A DNA stretch of 64,000 nt from Winogradskyella eximia (GCF_003386165.1 NZ_QRDV01000001.1:124001-188000); one strand, 5' to 3'; shown: positions 44,154-54,732, counted from the first letter of the stretch. Notes: generated by a model not told the origin, from the sequence alone. Numbers and translations are program-made.

Positions 44154-44154
44154 T

Positions 44155-44700
44155 ATGATTATAAAGGAAACAAAAATAGAAGGGTGCTTTATTATAGAAC
44201 CTCAGGTTTTTGAAGATAAACGCGGATATTTTCTAGAAAGTTATAATCAAGCCGCTTTTAATAGGGCGCTAGAGTTAGATATTAAATTTGTTCAAGATAA
44301 CGAATCACAATCCTCAAAAGGGGTCCTAAGAGGATTACATTATCAACTTGGTAAATATGCACAAGCAAAGCTCGTAAGAGTTATAAAAGGGAGAGTTTTA
44401 GATGTAGTTGTAGATTTAAGACCAAATTCTTCAACTTTTGGTGAACATATTTCAGTAGAGCTTAGTGAAGAAAATAAAACACAATTTTTTGTACCAAGAG
44501 GTTTTGCTCATGGCTTTTTAGTTTTAGAAGATGACACCATTTTTAGTTATAAATGTGATAATTTTTACAATAAAGCATCAGAGGTAGGTATAATATATAA
44601 TGATGAGGATTTAGCTATTGATTGGAAATATTCTAAACAAGAATTGACTATTTCGGAGAAAGATTTAATATTACCAAACTTTAAGAATGCTCAGTTATGA
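44155..44700 (+). CDS. rfbC: dTDP-4-dehydrorhamnose 3,5-epimerase
   Basis: 181 residues, cupin fold. DKRGYFLESYNQ near residue 22, the catalytic His in GVLRGLHYQLG near 58, VVDLRPNSSTFG near 92, VPRGFAHGFLVLEDD near 115 and the Tyr in FSYKCDNFYN near 133. It epimerises C3 and C5 of the 4-keto sugar. It overlaps rfbD by 4 nt. Confidence 0.96.
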   Translation: MIIKETKIEGCFIIEPQVFEDKRGYFLESYNQAAFNRALELDIKFVQDNESQSSKGVLRGLHYQLGKYAQAKLVRVIKGRVLDVVVDLRPNSSTFGEHISVELSEENKTQFFVPRGFAHGFLVLEDDTIFSYKCDNFYNKASEVGIIYNDEDLAIDWKYSKQELTISEKDLILPNFKNAQL

Positions 44701-45557
44701 AGAGGGTCATTGTACTCGGTGCAAATGGGCAGTTGGGGAAAACAATTAAAGATTTTGAAAAATTTGAAGCTATTAAATTCTCTTTTTTTTCTCGAAATGA
44801 GATAGATATTACTGATATCAATAGCTTAACAAAAAATTTTAAGGATGCAGATTTTGATTTATGCATTAACTGCGCAGCATATACAAATGTAGAAGCAGCT
44901 GAAAGAAATGTTGCAGAAGCTTTTTTAATTAATGCAGAAGGTGTAAAAAACATAGCTGAAGTATGTAATTCTTATAAAGTGAAATTAATCCATATTTCGA
45001 CGGATTATGTGTTTGATGGCAAAAAAGGAAAACCATACACTACTACCGACCATACAAACCCGATTAATCAATACGGAAAATCTAAATTACAAGGAGAGTT
45101 ATATATACAAGAGAAGCTAAAGGAGCACTATATTATTAGAGCTTCTTGGTTGTATTCATTACATGGCAAAAATTTTTTAAAAACAATTATTAGCAAAATT
45201 GAAAGTGAAGCTACTTTAAACATTACCACAGAAGAAGAAGGTACTCCTACAAGTTGTATAGATTTGGTTACATTTATTTTGTACATTATTAAAGTTGATA
45301 ATTTACCCTATGGAATCTATAATTTTTCTGCTAAGGGTAGTACTACATGGTATGGGTTTGCTAAAGAAATTGCTAAAAATTATAAATTAGGAAATAGTGA
45401 CAAAATTCTGCCAACTGATAAATATAAGACACAAGCTAAGCGACCAAAATTTAGTGTATTAAATCTTAATAAAACCGAAGAATTTTACAAAGAGCTTAGA
45501 ACTTGGGAAGAAAGTGTTGGAGTTGTGGTTAAAGGTTATAAAATCAGTCGAAGTTAA
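44697..45557 (+). CDS. rfbD: dTDP-4-dehydrorhamnose reductase
   Basis: 286 residues, SDR family. NADPH-binding VLGANGQLGKT at residues 5-15, CINCAAYTNVEAAE near 60, HISTDYVFDGKKGKPY near 100 and the catalytic YGKSKLQGE near 124. It completes dTDP-L-rhamnose. The 4-nt overlap with rfbC (ATGA) indicates coupled translation. A new promoter element lies in the 77-nt gap after it. Confidence 0.95.
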   Translation: MKRVIVLGANGQLGKTIKDFEKFEAIKFSFFSRNEIDITDINSLTKNFKDADFDLCINCAAYTNVEAAERNVAEAFLINAEGVKNIAEVCNSYKVKLIHISTDYVFDGKKGKPYTTTDHTNPINQYGKSKLQGELYIQEKLKEHYIIRASWLYSLHGKNFLKTIISKIESEATLNITTEEEGTPTSCIDLVTFILYIIKVDNLPYGIYNFSAKGSTTWYGFAKEIAKNYKLGNSDKILPTDKYKTQAKRPKFSVLNLNKTEEFYKELRTWEESVGVVVKGYKISRS

Positions 45558-45591
45558 AACTCCAATATTAGAAAAAGGTTTATTAAATAAT

Positions 45592-45599
45592 TACCTTTG
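45592..45599 (+). promoter_or_regulatory. Bacteroidota -7 element for gmd (internal promoter)
   Basis: TACCTTTG, exact TAnnTTTG match, 35 nt before the gmd ATG, in the 77-nt gap after rfbD. Confidence 0.5.
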
Positions 45600-45634
45600 T
45601 TAACTAGCAAAAATTCAAAACAATTATTCATATA

Positions 45635-46750
45635 ATGAAAAAAATAGCTTTAATAACAGGAGTTACAGGACAAGACGGAGCATATTTAAGTGAGTTTCTT
45701 CTTAAAAAAGGCTATATCGTACATGGACTTAAGCGTAGGTCTTCTTTATTTAATACGGATAGGATAGATCACCTATACCAAGATCCACACGAAGAGAATG
45801 TTAACTTTATTCTACACTATTGTGATTTAACGGATAGCACTAATCTTATTAGGATAATTCAAGAAGTTCAACCAGATGAAATCTATAATCTTGCCGCAAT
45901 GAGCCATGTTCACGTTTCTTTTGAAATACCAGAATATACAGCAAATGCAGATGGAATAGGAACATTACGAATATTAGAAGCGGTTAGAATTTTAGGTCTT
46001 GAGAAAAAAACAAGAATTTATCAAGCCTCAACGTCAGAGCTGTACGGAAAAGTACAAGAAGTGCCACAAACCGAAAAAACACCATTTTATCCAAGAAGCC
46101 CTTATGCAGTAGCTAAAATGTATGCTTATTGGATTACGGTAAATTATAGAGAGGCATATGGAATATATGCATGTAATGGTATTTTATTTAATCATGAGTC
46201 TCCAATAAGAGGTGAAACTTTTGTAACTAGAAAAATAACAAGAGCAACATCTAAAATAGCATTAGGACTGCAAGATAAAGTATACTTAGGCAATTTAGAT
46301 GCTCAACGAGATTGGGGACACGCCAAGGATTATATAAGAATGATGTGGATGATTCTTCAGGCAGATGAACCAGAAGATTGGGTCATTGCAACTGGAAAAA
46401 CCACAACCGTAAGAGATTTTGTGAAAATGTCGTTTGGTCATGTTGGAATAGATTTAGAATTTAAAGGAGAAGATTCTAACGAAAAAGGCTATGTAAAAGC
46501 ATGTAATAATCCTGATTTTCAAATTGAAATAGGAAAAGAAGTTGTTGCTGTAGATGAAAAATATTTTAGACCAACAGAGGTTGAGCTTTTAATTGGTGAT
46601 GCTACAAAAGCTAGAGAGAAATTAGGATGGATTCCAGAATACGATTTACCTGCTTTAGTTGAAGATATGATGTCTAGCGATATTAAGCTGATGCAAAAAC
46701 AACAATATCTTAAGGATGGTGGTTATAGAATAAAAAATTATTTTGAATAA
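45635..46750 (+). CDS. gmd: GDP-mannose 4,6-dehydratase
   Basis: 371 residues, standard. NADP-binding [18 protein letters not shown] at residues 6-23, [17 protein letters not shown] near 33, [13 protein letters not shown] near 89, the catalytic [14 protein letters not shown] near 130 and [10 protein letters not shown] near 155. It makes GDP-4-keto-6-deoxymannose for GDP-L-fucose. The stop overlaps the following SGNH gene by 1 nt; fcl, the next enzyme of the pathway, follows after it. Confidence 0.97.
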   Translation: MKKIALITGVTGQDGAYLSEFLLKKGYIVHGLKRRSSLFNTDRIDHLYQDPHEENVNFILHYCDLTDSTNLIRIIQEVQPDEIYNLAAMSHVHVSFEIPEYTANADGIGTLRILEAVRILGLEKKTRIYQASTSELYGKVQEVPQTEKTPFYPRSPYAVAKMYAYWITVNYREAYGIYACNGILFNHESPIRGETFVTRKITRATSKIALGLQDKVYLGNLDAQRDWGHAKDYIRMMWMILQADEPEDWVIATGKTTTVRDFVKMSFGHVGIDLEFKGEDSNEKGYVKACNNPDFQIEIGKEVVAVDEKYFRPTEVELLIGDATKAREKLGWIPEYDLPALVEDMMSSDIKLMQKQQYLKDGGYRIKNYFE

Positions 46751-48108
46751 TGAAGAAGAGCTACTTTTTTTTAGTATTTAACTTACTTTTTTTAAGTGTT
46801 TCTAGCCAAACTTCAATTGAAAAAATTAAATTTAAAGGGATTGATAGAACTCTTTGTCTATTACAGCAAAGTACTAAAGACCATCCCAATAATGTAGAAA
46901 TACTATTTTATGGGCAATCTATTATTGGAGGTATGAAAACCAATATTTTAATAGACTCTCTAAAAGCGCATTATCCTTATGCAAATATTACATTTAAGCA
47001 TAAACCTATTGGAGGTTTTACCATTCCAAAATTAATTAAAACGGCTGAGCATGATCTGTATCAAGAAAACCCAGATTTAATTATATTCCATGCTTATGGT
47101 GGTATAAAAGAAGGCTTGTATGATGAATTAATAAAAAACATAAGACGTCATATGGCTTCAGATGTTTTACTATTAGATCATCACTATGTTTGGAATAAGC
47201 CAAATACCACGCTTCAATCTATAAATGAGGCTCATGATAGAGACTCAAAAGCAATACAAGAAATTGCTAAAAAATATAATTGTGGGATTGTTAAAGTAAG
47301 AGAACAATGGAAGCGCTATTTATTAGAAAATAATATTGAAGCGAATGAATTAATGGGAAATACAATTGATCCAAACGTACATCCTAATGATAAAGGTAAT
47401 GAACTGCTGAGATCATTGGTTCTTTCTAAATTAGTTGAAGAGCCTAAAGATAATTATGATATACAATTGGATAGTATTAGAGTTTTACACGAGTTTAAAG
47501 ATCAAAGTAATTTAAGTGCAAGCTATAGCGGAAATTGGTTTCAGCTAACGACAAATCAGTTAACCAACAAAGACGCAAAATTAAAAGTTCTAGTAGACGG
47601 AAAAAGTCCGTTAGCGCATAGAAGTAATTATTATATCTCAAGACCTTCTAACGGCTTTAAAAGTTGGATGCCTTCTATTTTAAAAGTTTGTTTAGGAGAA
47701 ACAATACCACAAGAAGAAAAATGGACACTTGAAGTTTATAATATAGATAGAGCAACAAAAACGTTTAGCTTTAAATTAAATGGAGATATTACTGGTGCAG
47801 ATGGTCAAGGAAATTCAGCCCATAATTTTATTTCAGAATCTAAAAGAATTCAAATTAAAAAAGAAGATTTTTATGTTTTTGAGAACGAGAGGATATTTAA
47901 AAATGAAACTCCAGAAAATTTTAAAATTCATTTTTCTGTAAAACCAATTGTTAAGGATACTATTGTTTTAAACGAAAAAACCATTAAGTATAACGTTTTT
48001 AGAGGTTTTGATTCTAAAAATCATAAGATTGACATTGAAATTATTTCAGGTAATCCAACTATTAAAACCTTATTAATTAACCAATCATTTATTAATAGTA
48101 ATGACTAA
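46750..48108 (+). CDS. Exported SGNH/GDSL esterase-like protein inserted between gmd and fcl
   Basis: 452 residues with a signal peptide (about 1-20, ending SVSSQ). The N-terminal half shows SGNH blocks: [10 protein letters not shown] near residue 53 with the candidate Ser, HAYGGIKEG near 114 in place of the GxND block, and [11 protein letters not shown] near 208 with Asp and His. The C-terminal ~200 residues are beta-rich and unassigned, perhaps glycan-binding. It overlaps both neighbours (1 nt and 8 nt), so it belongs to the fucose operon. O-deacetylation or acetyl transfer on the glycan is inferred. Confidence 0.8.
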   Translation: MKKSYFFLVFNLLFLSVSSQTSIEKIKFKGIDRTLCLLQQSTKDHPNNVEILFYGQSIIGGMKTNILIDSLKAHYPYANITFKHKPIGGFTIPKLIKTAEHDLYQENPDLIIFHAYGGIKEGLYDELIKNIRRHMASDVLLLDHHYVWNKPNTTLQSINEAHDRDSKAIQEIAKKYNCGIVKVREQWKRYLLENNIEANELMGNTIDPNVHPNDKGNELLRSLVLSKLVEEPKDNYDIQLDSIRVLHEFKDQSNLSASYSGNWFQLTTNQLTNKDAKLKVLVDGKSPLAHRSNYYISRPSNGFKSWMPSILKVCLGETIPQEEKWTLEVYNIDRATKTFSFKLNGDITGADGQGNSAHNFISESKRIQIKKEDFYVFENERIFKNETPENFKIHFSVKPIVKDTIVLNEKTIKYNVFRGFDSKNHKIDIEIISGNPTIKTLLINQSFINSND

Positions 48109-49150
48109 AAATGCTAAGATATATGTTGCTGGACATAGAGGTTTGGTAGGAAGTGCAATAATAGAAAACCTTGAAGTCAAAGGATATTCTAATATCATTA
48201 CAAGAACCCATAAACAACTCGATTTAACTAATCAGGTTGAGGTGCAAAATTTTTTTAATGTTGAAAAACCAGAATATGTCATTTTAGCGGCTGCAAAAGT
48301 TGGTGGTATTGTTGCAAATAATGTGTATAGAGCAGACTTTATCTATGAAAATTTAATGATTCAAAATAACGTAATTCATCAAAGTTATGTTAATGGAGTT
48401 AAGAAATTATTGTTTTTAGGGAGCACATGTATTTATCCTAAAACTTGTCCTCAGCCTATGAAAGAGGATTACTTGCTAACGGATACTTTAGAATATACCA
48501 ATGAGCCCTATGCCATCGCAAAGATAGCTGGTATAAAAATGTGCGAGAGCTATAATTTGCAATATGGCACCAACTTTATTTCTGTGATGCCAACCAATTT
48601 ATATGGTCCAAACGATAATTTCGATTTAGAGAAATCACATGTTTTACCAGCTCTAATTAGAAAAATATATTTAGCAAAACTTCTTAATGAAGAAAACCTT
48701 AAAGCTGTTTTAGAAGACACAGGGTTTAAAACTATTGAAGAAGCTAAAGAGTATTTAGCTTCATTTGGTGTTTCAAAAAATAGTGTAGAAATTTGGGGAA
48801 CAGGAAAGCCAAGACGTGAATTTTTATGGTCTAAAGATATGGCAGATGCCTGTGTTTTTTTAATGGAAAATAGAGATTTTAAAGACACACATGTATTAAA
48901 CCAAAAGGAAGTAAGAAACACACATATTAATATTGGTACAGGTAAGGATATCTCAATAGTTGAACTTGCTGAAACTATAAAAGAAATTATTGGATTTAAA
49001 GGAGACTTAGAGTTTAACGCTGACAAACCTGACGGAACAATGAAAAAGTTAACAGATGTTTCTAAATTGAATGATTTGGGCTGGAAGTATAATACATCTT
49101 TAGAGGATGGTATTAAAAAACTATTTAAATGGTACATAGCCAATAAATAG
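48101..49150 (+). CDS. fcl: GDP-L-fucose synthase (GDP-4-keto-6-deoxymannose epimerase/reductase)
   Basis: 349 residues. NADPH-binding [12 protein letters not shown] at residues 9-20, [14 protein letters not shown] near 61, the Ser in [11 protein letters not shown] near 105, and [13 protein letters not shown] near 138 (Tyr, Lys). It exceeds the E. coli enzyme by about 30 residues, due to an insertion after the [10 protein letters not shown] segment (about 190-225, [13 protein letters not shown]), which I believe is common in Bacteroidota. It completes GDP-L-fucose. Confidence 0.95.
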   Translation: MTKNAKIYVAGHRGLVGSAIIENLEVKGYSNIITRTHKQLDLTNQVEVQNFFNVEKPEYVILAAAKVGGIVANNVYRADFIYENLMIQNNVIHQSYVNGVKKLLFLGSTCIYPKTCPQPMKEDYLLTDTLEYTNEPYAIAKIAGIKMCESYNLQYGTNFISVMPTNLYGPNDNFDLEKSHVLPALIRKIYLAKLLNEENLKAVLEDTGFKTIEEAKEYLASFGVSKNSVEIWGTGKPRREFLWSKDMADACVFLMENRDFKDTHVLNQKEVRNTHINIGTGKDISIVELAETIKEIIGFKGDLEFNADKPDGTMKKLTDVSKLNDLGWKYNTSLEDGIKKLFKWYIANK

Positions 49151-49371
49151 ACAATTATAGAAGTTACCAAAGTTCTTCATAATAATTAAATCCTTAGTAA
49201 TTAAAAATCTGATTAAGAAGTAAGAATTTTAGATTATTTGCTTCGTAATATAAAAAGATTGATAGAATGAAATTAGAATTTATGGTAATATCGGGAAACC
49301 CAAAATTTAAAATAGCAATAAGGATATCTTCATATACAAATTAATCAATTTTAAGAAATTAGTACTTAAAT
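49151..49371. other. Gene-free gap upstream of the MBOAT gene
   Basis: 221 bp with no supported gene, terminator or exact promoter element. A 25-codon frame at 49267-49344 exists but has nothing to support it. Confidence 0.5.
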
Positions 49372-50841
49372 ATGCTTTTTAACTCTGTCGATTTTGCGAT
49401 TTTCTTTCCGATAGTATTTGTCTTGTATTGGCTATTATCGCGAAATCTTACATCCAGAAATATATTAATTTTAGTTGCCAGTTATCTTTTTTATGGTTGG
49501 TGGGATTATAGGTTTCTTTCATTAATTATTATAAGTTCTCTCGTAGATTTTGTTGTTGGTAAAATGATTTATAAAGCGGAGAGTAAGAAAAATAAGAAAT
49601 TACTTTTGTGTATAAGTCTTATCATTAATCTTGGCTTTTTATTCTACTTTAAATACACAAATTTTTTTATTGATAGTTTTATTAATGCGTTTGCATTATT
49701 TGGTAAAGAATTAAATATTACGGCCTTAAATATCATTTTACCTGTTGGTATTAGTTTTTATACATTCCAGACGCTAAGTTATACGATAGATATATATAGA
49801 AACCAACTAAAACCAACAAATGATGCGTTGTCATTCTTTTCATTTGTCGCATTCTTTCCACAGCTAGTGGCTGGCCCAATTGAAAGAGCATCTCATTTAT
49901 TACCACAGTTTTATGTAAAACATAAGTTTAATTACAATAATGTAAAAACAGGTTTTTTATTAATTGGTTTTGGGCTGTTTAAAAAAATGGTTATTGCAGA
50001 TAGAGCGGCAATTGTAGTTAATCAGGTTTTTAATAATCCAGAATTATATTCGGGTGTAGAAGTAGTTTTGGCGACGATACTGTTTGCTTTTCAAATTTAT
50101 TGTGATTTTTCGGCATATTCAGATATTGCTATTGGAGCTGCTAGGACGATGGGCTTTGATTTAATGAAAAATTTTGATAGTCCATATTTTTCAAAATCAA
50201 TTACCGAGTTTTGGAGAAGGTGGCATATATCACTATCAACATGGTTTAGGGATTATGTATATATACCTCTTGGTGGTAGTAAAAAAGGGAAATATAAAAC
50301 ATACGCAAATCTATTTATAGTGTTTGTTGTTAGCGGATTGTGGCATGGAGCAGCTGCTACATTTTTAATTTGGGGAGCAATTCATGGATTTATTATTGTT
50401 TTAGAAAAAGCAACTAATAAAGAAAGAAAGAAGATATATAATAAGATTGGTTTACTTAGCAATAAATTTTCTGGAAAATTGTTTTTTTCTATGATAACAT
50501 TTAGCATCGTTTGCTTTGCTTGGATCTTTTTTAGGGCACCAAGTTTTGATACAGCCATGACCTTAATAAAGTCCATACCTACAAATAATTTTATTATATT
50601 TTTTACTGATGACCTATATAAATTAGGCTTGGATCGTTATCAGTTAGTTATTTTAACTTTAGCGATAATTACACTTTTAATGCTTGAGATTATAAATAGA
50701 CGAAAAAACCTCGTTGTATTTTTAAAAAATCAATTATTTGTATTTAGATGGATGGTCTATTTGAGTATTATATTTATAATAATCGTCTTTGGCGTTTACG
50801 GAGATAATGACACATCACAATTTATATATTTTCAATTTTAA
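49372..50841 (+). CDS. MBOAT family O-acyltransferase (AlgI-like)
   Basis: 489 residues, about ten membrane helices. Typical AlgI features: the opening MLFNSVDFAIFFPIVFVLYWLL, LPVGISFYTFQTLSYTIDIYR near 123, FFPQLVAGPIERA near 163, the cytoplasmic WRRWHISLSTWFRDYVYIPLGG near 282, and the catalytic His in SGLWHGAAATFLIWGAIHG near 324. It moves an acyl (usually acetyl) group across the inner membrane to a periplasmic acceptor. The SGNH-like gene 5 nt downstream is the expected partner for transfer to the sugar. Confidence 0.93.
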   Translation: MLFNSVDFAIFFPIVFVLYWLLSRNLTSRNILILVASYLFYGWWDYRFLSLIIISSLVDFVVGKMIYKAESKKNKKLLLCISLIINLGFLFYFKYTNFFIDSFINAFALFGKELNITALNIILPVGISFYTFQTLSYTIDIYRNQLKPTNDALSFFSFVAFFPQLVAGPIERASHLLPQFYVKHKFNYNNVKTGFLLIGFGLFKKMVIADRAAIVVNQVFNNPELYSGVEVVLATILFAFQIYCDFSAYSDIAIGAARTMGFDLMKNFDSPYFSKSITEFWRRWHISLSTWFRDYVYIPLGGSKKGKYKTYANLFIVFVVSGLWHGAAATFLIWGAIHGFIIVLEKATNKERKKIYNKIGLLSNKFSGKLFFSMITFSIVCFAWIFFRAPSFDTAMTLIKSIPTNNFIIFFTDDLYKLGLDRYQLVILTLAIITLLMLEIINRRKNLVVFLKNQLFVFRWMVYLSIIFIIIVFGVYGDNDTSQFIYFQF

Positions 50842-50846
50842 TCAGA

Positions 50847-52415
50847 ATGCTTAAATTTTATATAAAATCTTTATTGTTAATTATTATTACTGTTGTAATA
50901 TTAAAGGTAAGTGATAGCTTTATTATACATGACGAATTATTACACTATAATATTGAAAAACTTTACAAAGAAAAAGATTCGTGTGATTTTGTTTATTTGG
51001 GAAACTCACTTACTAGAAGATCATATAACGCACCTTATATTGATAGCACACTAAATACTAAAAGTATTTGTTTAGCAAGCGAGGCACAACATTTTTATTT
51101 AACAAATTCAATATTTGAAGATTTTATAGAGAATAAAAATTTATACCCAAATAAGGCTTTAATAATTACACTTTCACCTTGGCAATTTAAAGTTTTGAAT
51201 GAGCAAAAATGGTGGCATTTTCTGCAGATGTCAGCACTAGATGAGTTAAGTATATCTAAAAATTATTTTAGTAATATTAAGGAATTCTATAGTTATAAGG
51301 ATCTCCCTAAAATTTTTAGCACTACAATTAGATTTCATAGTGAAATTCCTAGCCAAATAGTGCAAACATCAAATAAAATGAAAGTTTTTAATAACATAGA
51401 CCCTAATGGATTTGTTTTAGGAATTAACTCAAAACTTAATAAGTCACAAAGGGAGGAAAAGAAAGGCATTTCAAGTTATATTGATAGCTATACTAAAAGT
51501 ATAGCAGAAACTGAACAAAAAGAGCTTAGTGACAAATCGGTCGAAGTACTTTTAAATGTTATAGAAAAATGTAAATCAAAAGGGATTAAGCTTATATTTA
51601 TTACACCACCATCAATAGACGCCTTATATTATAGTGGTGAATTTGGACAGAGAAAGTTTATAAAAGAGTTGCTTAAATCAAATAGCGTAAGCTATATTGA
51701 TTTTAACGAAAAATTTAAAGAAATAGGTTTAACCTTTGATGATTTTAATGATTTTGCTCATCTAAACAAAGAAGGAAATAGAAAATTAGCTCCGTTTATG
51801 GTCGATTTTTTAGCTGAAACTTTAGATATTGAAATTAAGAAAAATATAGAACCTAAAAGTGAAGTTATTGATGAAGGGGTTTTAGATACAACTATTATTA
51901 ACACTAATAATCTAGCGAAACATGTTTTAGAATTTAATAAGTGGGGAAAAGTTGGAATTGTTTCTAAATGGCTAAATAATCAAGAGGTACAAATTAAAAG
52001 GGATGCTAAGGTTAAGTCTTCTTTTGTGCACACAGGAGACATTTTAGTTGAAGAAGGAGAAATATATGAGGCAAGTATAAAGGCTAAACTAAGTAGTAAA
52101 GATGCATACATTGGGCTGAGAATTTTAGGAAAATATCCAGATAGAGTAGATGCCGTTTTTGACATCAAAAATCAAAAAGTTCTAGGTGTTAATACCTATG
52201 GAAATTTCACATCAGGTGAGGCTAATATAGAATTGTCAAAAAAGAACATTATAGTTTGTAAGGTTAAGTCTAGGGTAAAAGGAGAAAAGTTAAAAGTTTT
52301 ATTAGGACCGACATCAATATTAAACAAATTACCAAGTTGGGAGGCTCAAACAGATATTAAAAATGCTGTTACGATTCTACCTTTAAGCTTAGTATTTAAA
52401 AAAGTTAATGACTAG
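50847..52415 (+). CDS. Membrane-anchored SGNH-like O-acetyltransferase partner with C-terminal beta module
   Basis: 522 residues. One N-terminal membrane helix (about 4-22) then a periplasmic SGNH/DltD/AlgX-like domain: FVYLGNSLTRRSYN with the Ser near 53, KLIFITPPSID near 248, and DFAHLNKEGNRKL with Asp and His near 305. After an acidic linker, residues about 350-520 form a beta-rich module that looks like a carbohydrate-binding domain (pattern GEIYEASIKAKLSSKDAYIG). With the MBOAT protein it likely acetylates the glycan. The fusion to a glycan-binding-like module is unusual. Confidence 0.75.
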   Translation: MLKFYIKSLLLIIITVVILKVSDSFIIHDELLHYNIEKLYKEKDSCDFVYLGNSLTRRSYNAPYIDSTLNTKSICLASEAQHFYLTNSIFEDFIENKNLYPNKALIITLSPWQFKVLNEQKWWHFLQMSALDELSISKNYFSNIKEFYSYKDLPKIFSTTIRFHSEIPSQIVQTSNKMKVFNNIDPNGFVLGINSKLNKSQREEKKGISSYIDSYTKSIAETEQKELSDKSVEVLLNVIEKCKSKGIKLIFITPPSIDALYYSGEFGQRKFIKELLKSNSVSYIDFNEKFKEIGLTFDDFNDFAHLNKEGNRKLAPFMVDFLAETLDIEIKKNIEPKSEVIDEGVLDTTIINTNNLAKHVLEFNKWGKVGIVSKWLNNQEVQIKRDAKVKSSFVHTGDILVEEGEIYEASIKAKLSSKDAYIGLRILGKYPDRVDAVFDIKNQKVLGVNTYGNFTSGEANIELSKKNIIVCKVKSRVKGEKLKVLLGPTSILNKLPSWEAQTDIKNAVTILPLSLVFKKVND

Positions 52416-52420
52416 TTTAA

Positions 52421-53668
52421 ATGATAAAAAAATTCTTACAAGATAAAGAGAAAAAGGTCTTAGCGAATAATTACTTATCACTTTTAGTATTGCAAGCAGC
52501 AAACTATTTGTTACCATTATTAATCTTACCTTTTTTGGTAAGGGTATTGGGAACTGATAAATTTGGGTTAGTAATGTTTGCTCAATCCTTGGCCGTTTTC
52601 TTAACGGTGTTTGTAGATTTTGGCTTCAATTTAAGTGGTACTAGAGAAATCTCTTTGGCTCGAGACGATAAGAATAAATTATCAGAAATTTTTAATGCCA
52701 TAATGATTGTAAAGCTGCTATTGATAGTTGTAGCTTTTGGTATTCTATGCATTATAGTAAATGTGTTTACCAGATTTAGTATAGATAAAAATGTGTATTT
52801 GCTTAGTTTTGGGATAGTAATTGGGCAAGCGCTTTTTCCAGTTTGGTTTTTTCAGGGTATAGAAAAAATGAAATTTGTGACTATTGTAAATATTTCTGCA
52901 AAGCTCATATTTACACTTCTTGTTTTTATCCTAATACGAAGCGAATCAGATTATATTTATGTTCCTGTCTATAACTCTTTAGGTTTCATTATTGCAGGTC
53001 TTTTAGGGTTTATTCTGTGTTTTAAGTATGTTAATTTAACGCTACCTAGATATAGCCTAGTAAAGCGATTGGTTTACGAAAGCTCTAGTCTGTTTGTTTC
53101 TAATTTTGCCACTACATTATATACATCTAGTAATGTCTTTATTTTAGGGCTTTTTACAGGCAATACAATTGTCGGAGTATATTCTAGTATGGAAAAACTA
53201 ATATTAGCAGTAAAAAATGTTTACGCACCACTTTATCAAGCAATGTATCCTTGGTTATCTAAACAAACAGACCAAATCAAGGTAATGAATATTAAGAAAA
53301 TGGCACCTTTTGTTTTGGCTTCAGGTATTTTAATAACGGCTATAATTTTAATATTTGGAAAATTCATTCTTAATATTATTTACGATGATAAATTGATTAA
53401 TAGCTATATAGCCATATTTAACATCTTGAGTTTTATTGCTATATTTTCAGGGCTAAACATGCTATATAACGCCTTATACCTGCCGGCTATAAAAAAATAC
53501 AAGCTAAGAATGAATATTATGATTGTTGGAGGTGTTGTTAACCTGTTAGTTAGTTTATATTTGGTTAAATTATATGGTATTTACGGAACTGCAATTTCTG
53601 TAACTTTTACAGAATTCCTTCTTCTACTTTTAGGATACCAATATTTTAAAAAAAATTCTAAATTTTGA
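52421..53668 (+). CDS. Wzx-type oligosaccharide flippase
   Basis: 415 residues with about 12 membrane helices (MOP superfamily). Family-like segments: NYLSLLVLQAANYLLPLLILPFLVRVLG near residue 17, FGLVMFAQSLA near 48, and GTREISLARDD near 78. It turns undecaprenyl-PP-linked repeat units from the inner to the outer leaflet for polymerisation. It precedes a glycosyltransferase whose TTG start overlaps the stop codon. Confidence 0.93.
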   Translation: MIKKFLQDKEKKVLANNYLSLLVLQAANYLLPLLILPFLVRVLGTDKFGLVMFAQSLAVFLTVFVDFGFNLSGTREISLARDDKNKLSEIFNAIMIVKLLLIVVAFGILCIIVNVFTRFSIDKNVYLLSFGIVIGQALFPVWFFQGIEKMKFVTIVNISAKLIFTLLVFILIRSESDYIYVPVYNSLGFIIAGLLGFILCFKYVNLTLPRYSLVKRLVYESSSLFVSNFATTLYTSSNVFILGLFTGNTIVGVYSSMEKLILAVKNVYAPLYQAMYPWLSKQTDQIKVMNIKKMAPFVLASGILITAIILIFGKFILNIIYDDKLINSYIAIFNILSFIAIFSGLNMLYNALYLPAIKKYKLRMNIMIVGGVVNLLVSLYLVKLYGIYGTAISVTFTEFLLLLLGYQYFKKNSKF

Positions 53669-54732
53669 AGAAACTAGTAATCGTACAAACCGTAGTACCA
53701 GACTACAGAAAAGATATATTTTCTTATCTTAAAGAAGAACTGGGCGACCGTTTTAAGCTTTATAGTGGCAGTGCTTATTTTGAAAAATCAATAACTACAG
53801 ACAAAAGCATAGCGTTTATAAAACCAATTAGCAACTATTTTTTTTTTAACAGAAAATTCTTATTCCAGTTTGGAATGTGGAACGAGGTTTTTAAAAATAA
53901 CGTTATGGTATTAGAGATGAATCCTAGAATTCTGTCTAACTGGTTAATACTTATCATACGAAAATTGGTATTAAAAAAAACAGTTGTTTGGGGACACGCT
54001 TGGCCTAGAGGAGGATCGAAAAGTAAAAGTGATGTTGTAAGGCAATTAATGCGAAAATTAGGTGATGAAATTATTGTTTACACCAAGACACAAGCTAAAG
54101 AACTTGGGTTAAAAATGCCAAACAAAATAATAAATGCCGCACCCAATGCTTTGTATTTCAAAAAAGATATGGCTACATCATTTAATAGTGAAAAAATAAA
54201 TCATATTATTTATGTTGGTCGTTTATCTAAACCGAAAAAAGCATTCTTTTTAGTAAAGGCATTTCATAAGATATTAGATAATATTCCGAGTAATACTAAT
54301 TTAATTATTGTTGGTGAAGGAGAGGAGAAGTCTTTGATTGAAAATTATGTTAATGAGTATAAAATTAATGATCGCGTATTAATTAAAGGCCATGTTTCAA
54401 ACATTGAAACATTAAAACAATTTTATTCAGAATCTTTATTTAGTGTTTCGCCTGGTTATGTTGGTTTATCAATTACACAAAGTTTTAGTTTTGGAGTACC
54501 AATGATTATTTCTAAAAATGAAAATCATTCACCCGAAATAGAAGCCTCACAGGATGGAATTAATAGTTTGTTTTTTGACACTGATAATGAATCTTCATTA
54601 AGTGAAACTATCGTTGAGGTTTATAATCATAAATCAAAATGGATTGCAAAGAGAGAAGAAATATGTTTATTTTGCAAAAATACATACTCTACAGAGGCAA
54701 TGGGACAAACATTTTTAAACATTTTGAAGTAA
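53665..54732 (+). CDS. Glycosyltransferase, GT4-like fold, without the usual EX7E motif
   Basis: 355 residues from a TTG start overlapping the wzx stop (TTGA). The TTG is needed because the conserved first strand (KKLVIVQTVVPDYRKDIF) directly follows. GT-B features: VVWGHAWPRGG near 110, IIYVGRLSKPKKAFFLVKAF near 183, IIVGEGEEKSLIE near 213, and SPGYVGLSITQSFSFGVPMI near 265, where the EX7E glutamates are replaced by Gly and Gln. It likely adds a sugar to the lipid-linked repeat unit on the cytoplasmic side. It runs directly into the next gene. Confidence 0.87.
   Translation: MKKLVIVQTVVPDYRKDIFSYLKEELGDRFKLYSGSAYFEKSITTDKSIAFIKPISNYFFFNRKFLFQFGMWNEVFKNNVMVLEMNPRILSNWLILIIRKLVLKKTVVWGHAWPRGGSKSKSDVVRQLMRKLGDEIIVYTKTQAKELGLKMPNKIINAAPNALYFKKDMATSFNSEKINHIIYVGRLSKPKKAFFLVKAFHKILDNIPSNTNLIIVGEGEEKSLIENYVNEYKINDRVLIKGHVSNIETLKQFYSESLFSVSPGYVGLSITQSFSFGVPMIISKNENHSPEIEASQDGINSLFFDTDNESSLSETIVEVYNHKSKWIAKREEICLFCKNTYSTEAMGQTFLNILK

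Noticed and set aside
48550-49170. 206-codon minus-strand frame over fcl
   Set aside because: fcl is a certain gene with all motifs; the antisense frame has no recognisable features.
49267-49344. 25-codon frame in the gap before the MBOAT gene
   Set aside because: Too short, no promoter or conserved feature; chance in AT-rich DNA is likely.
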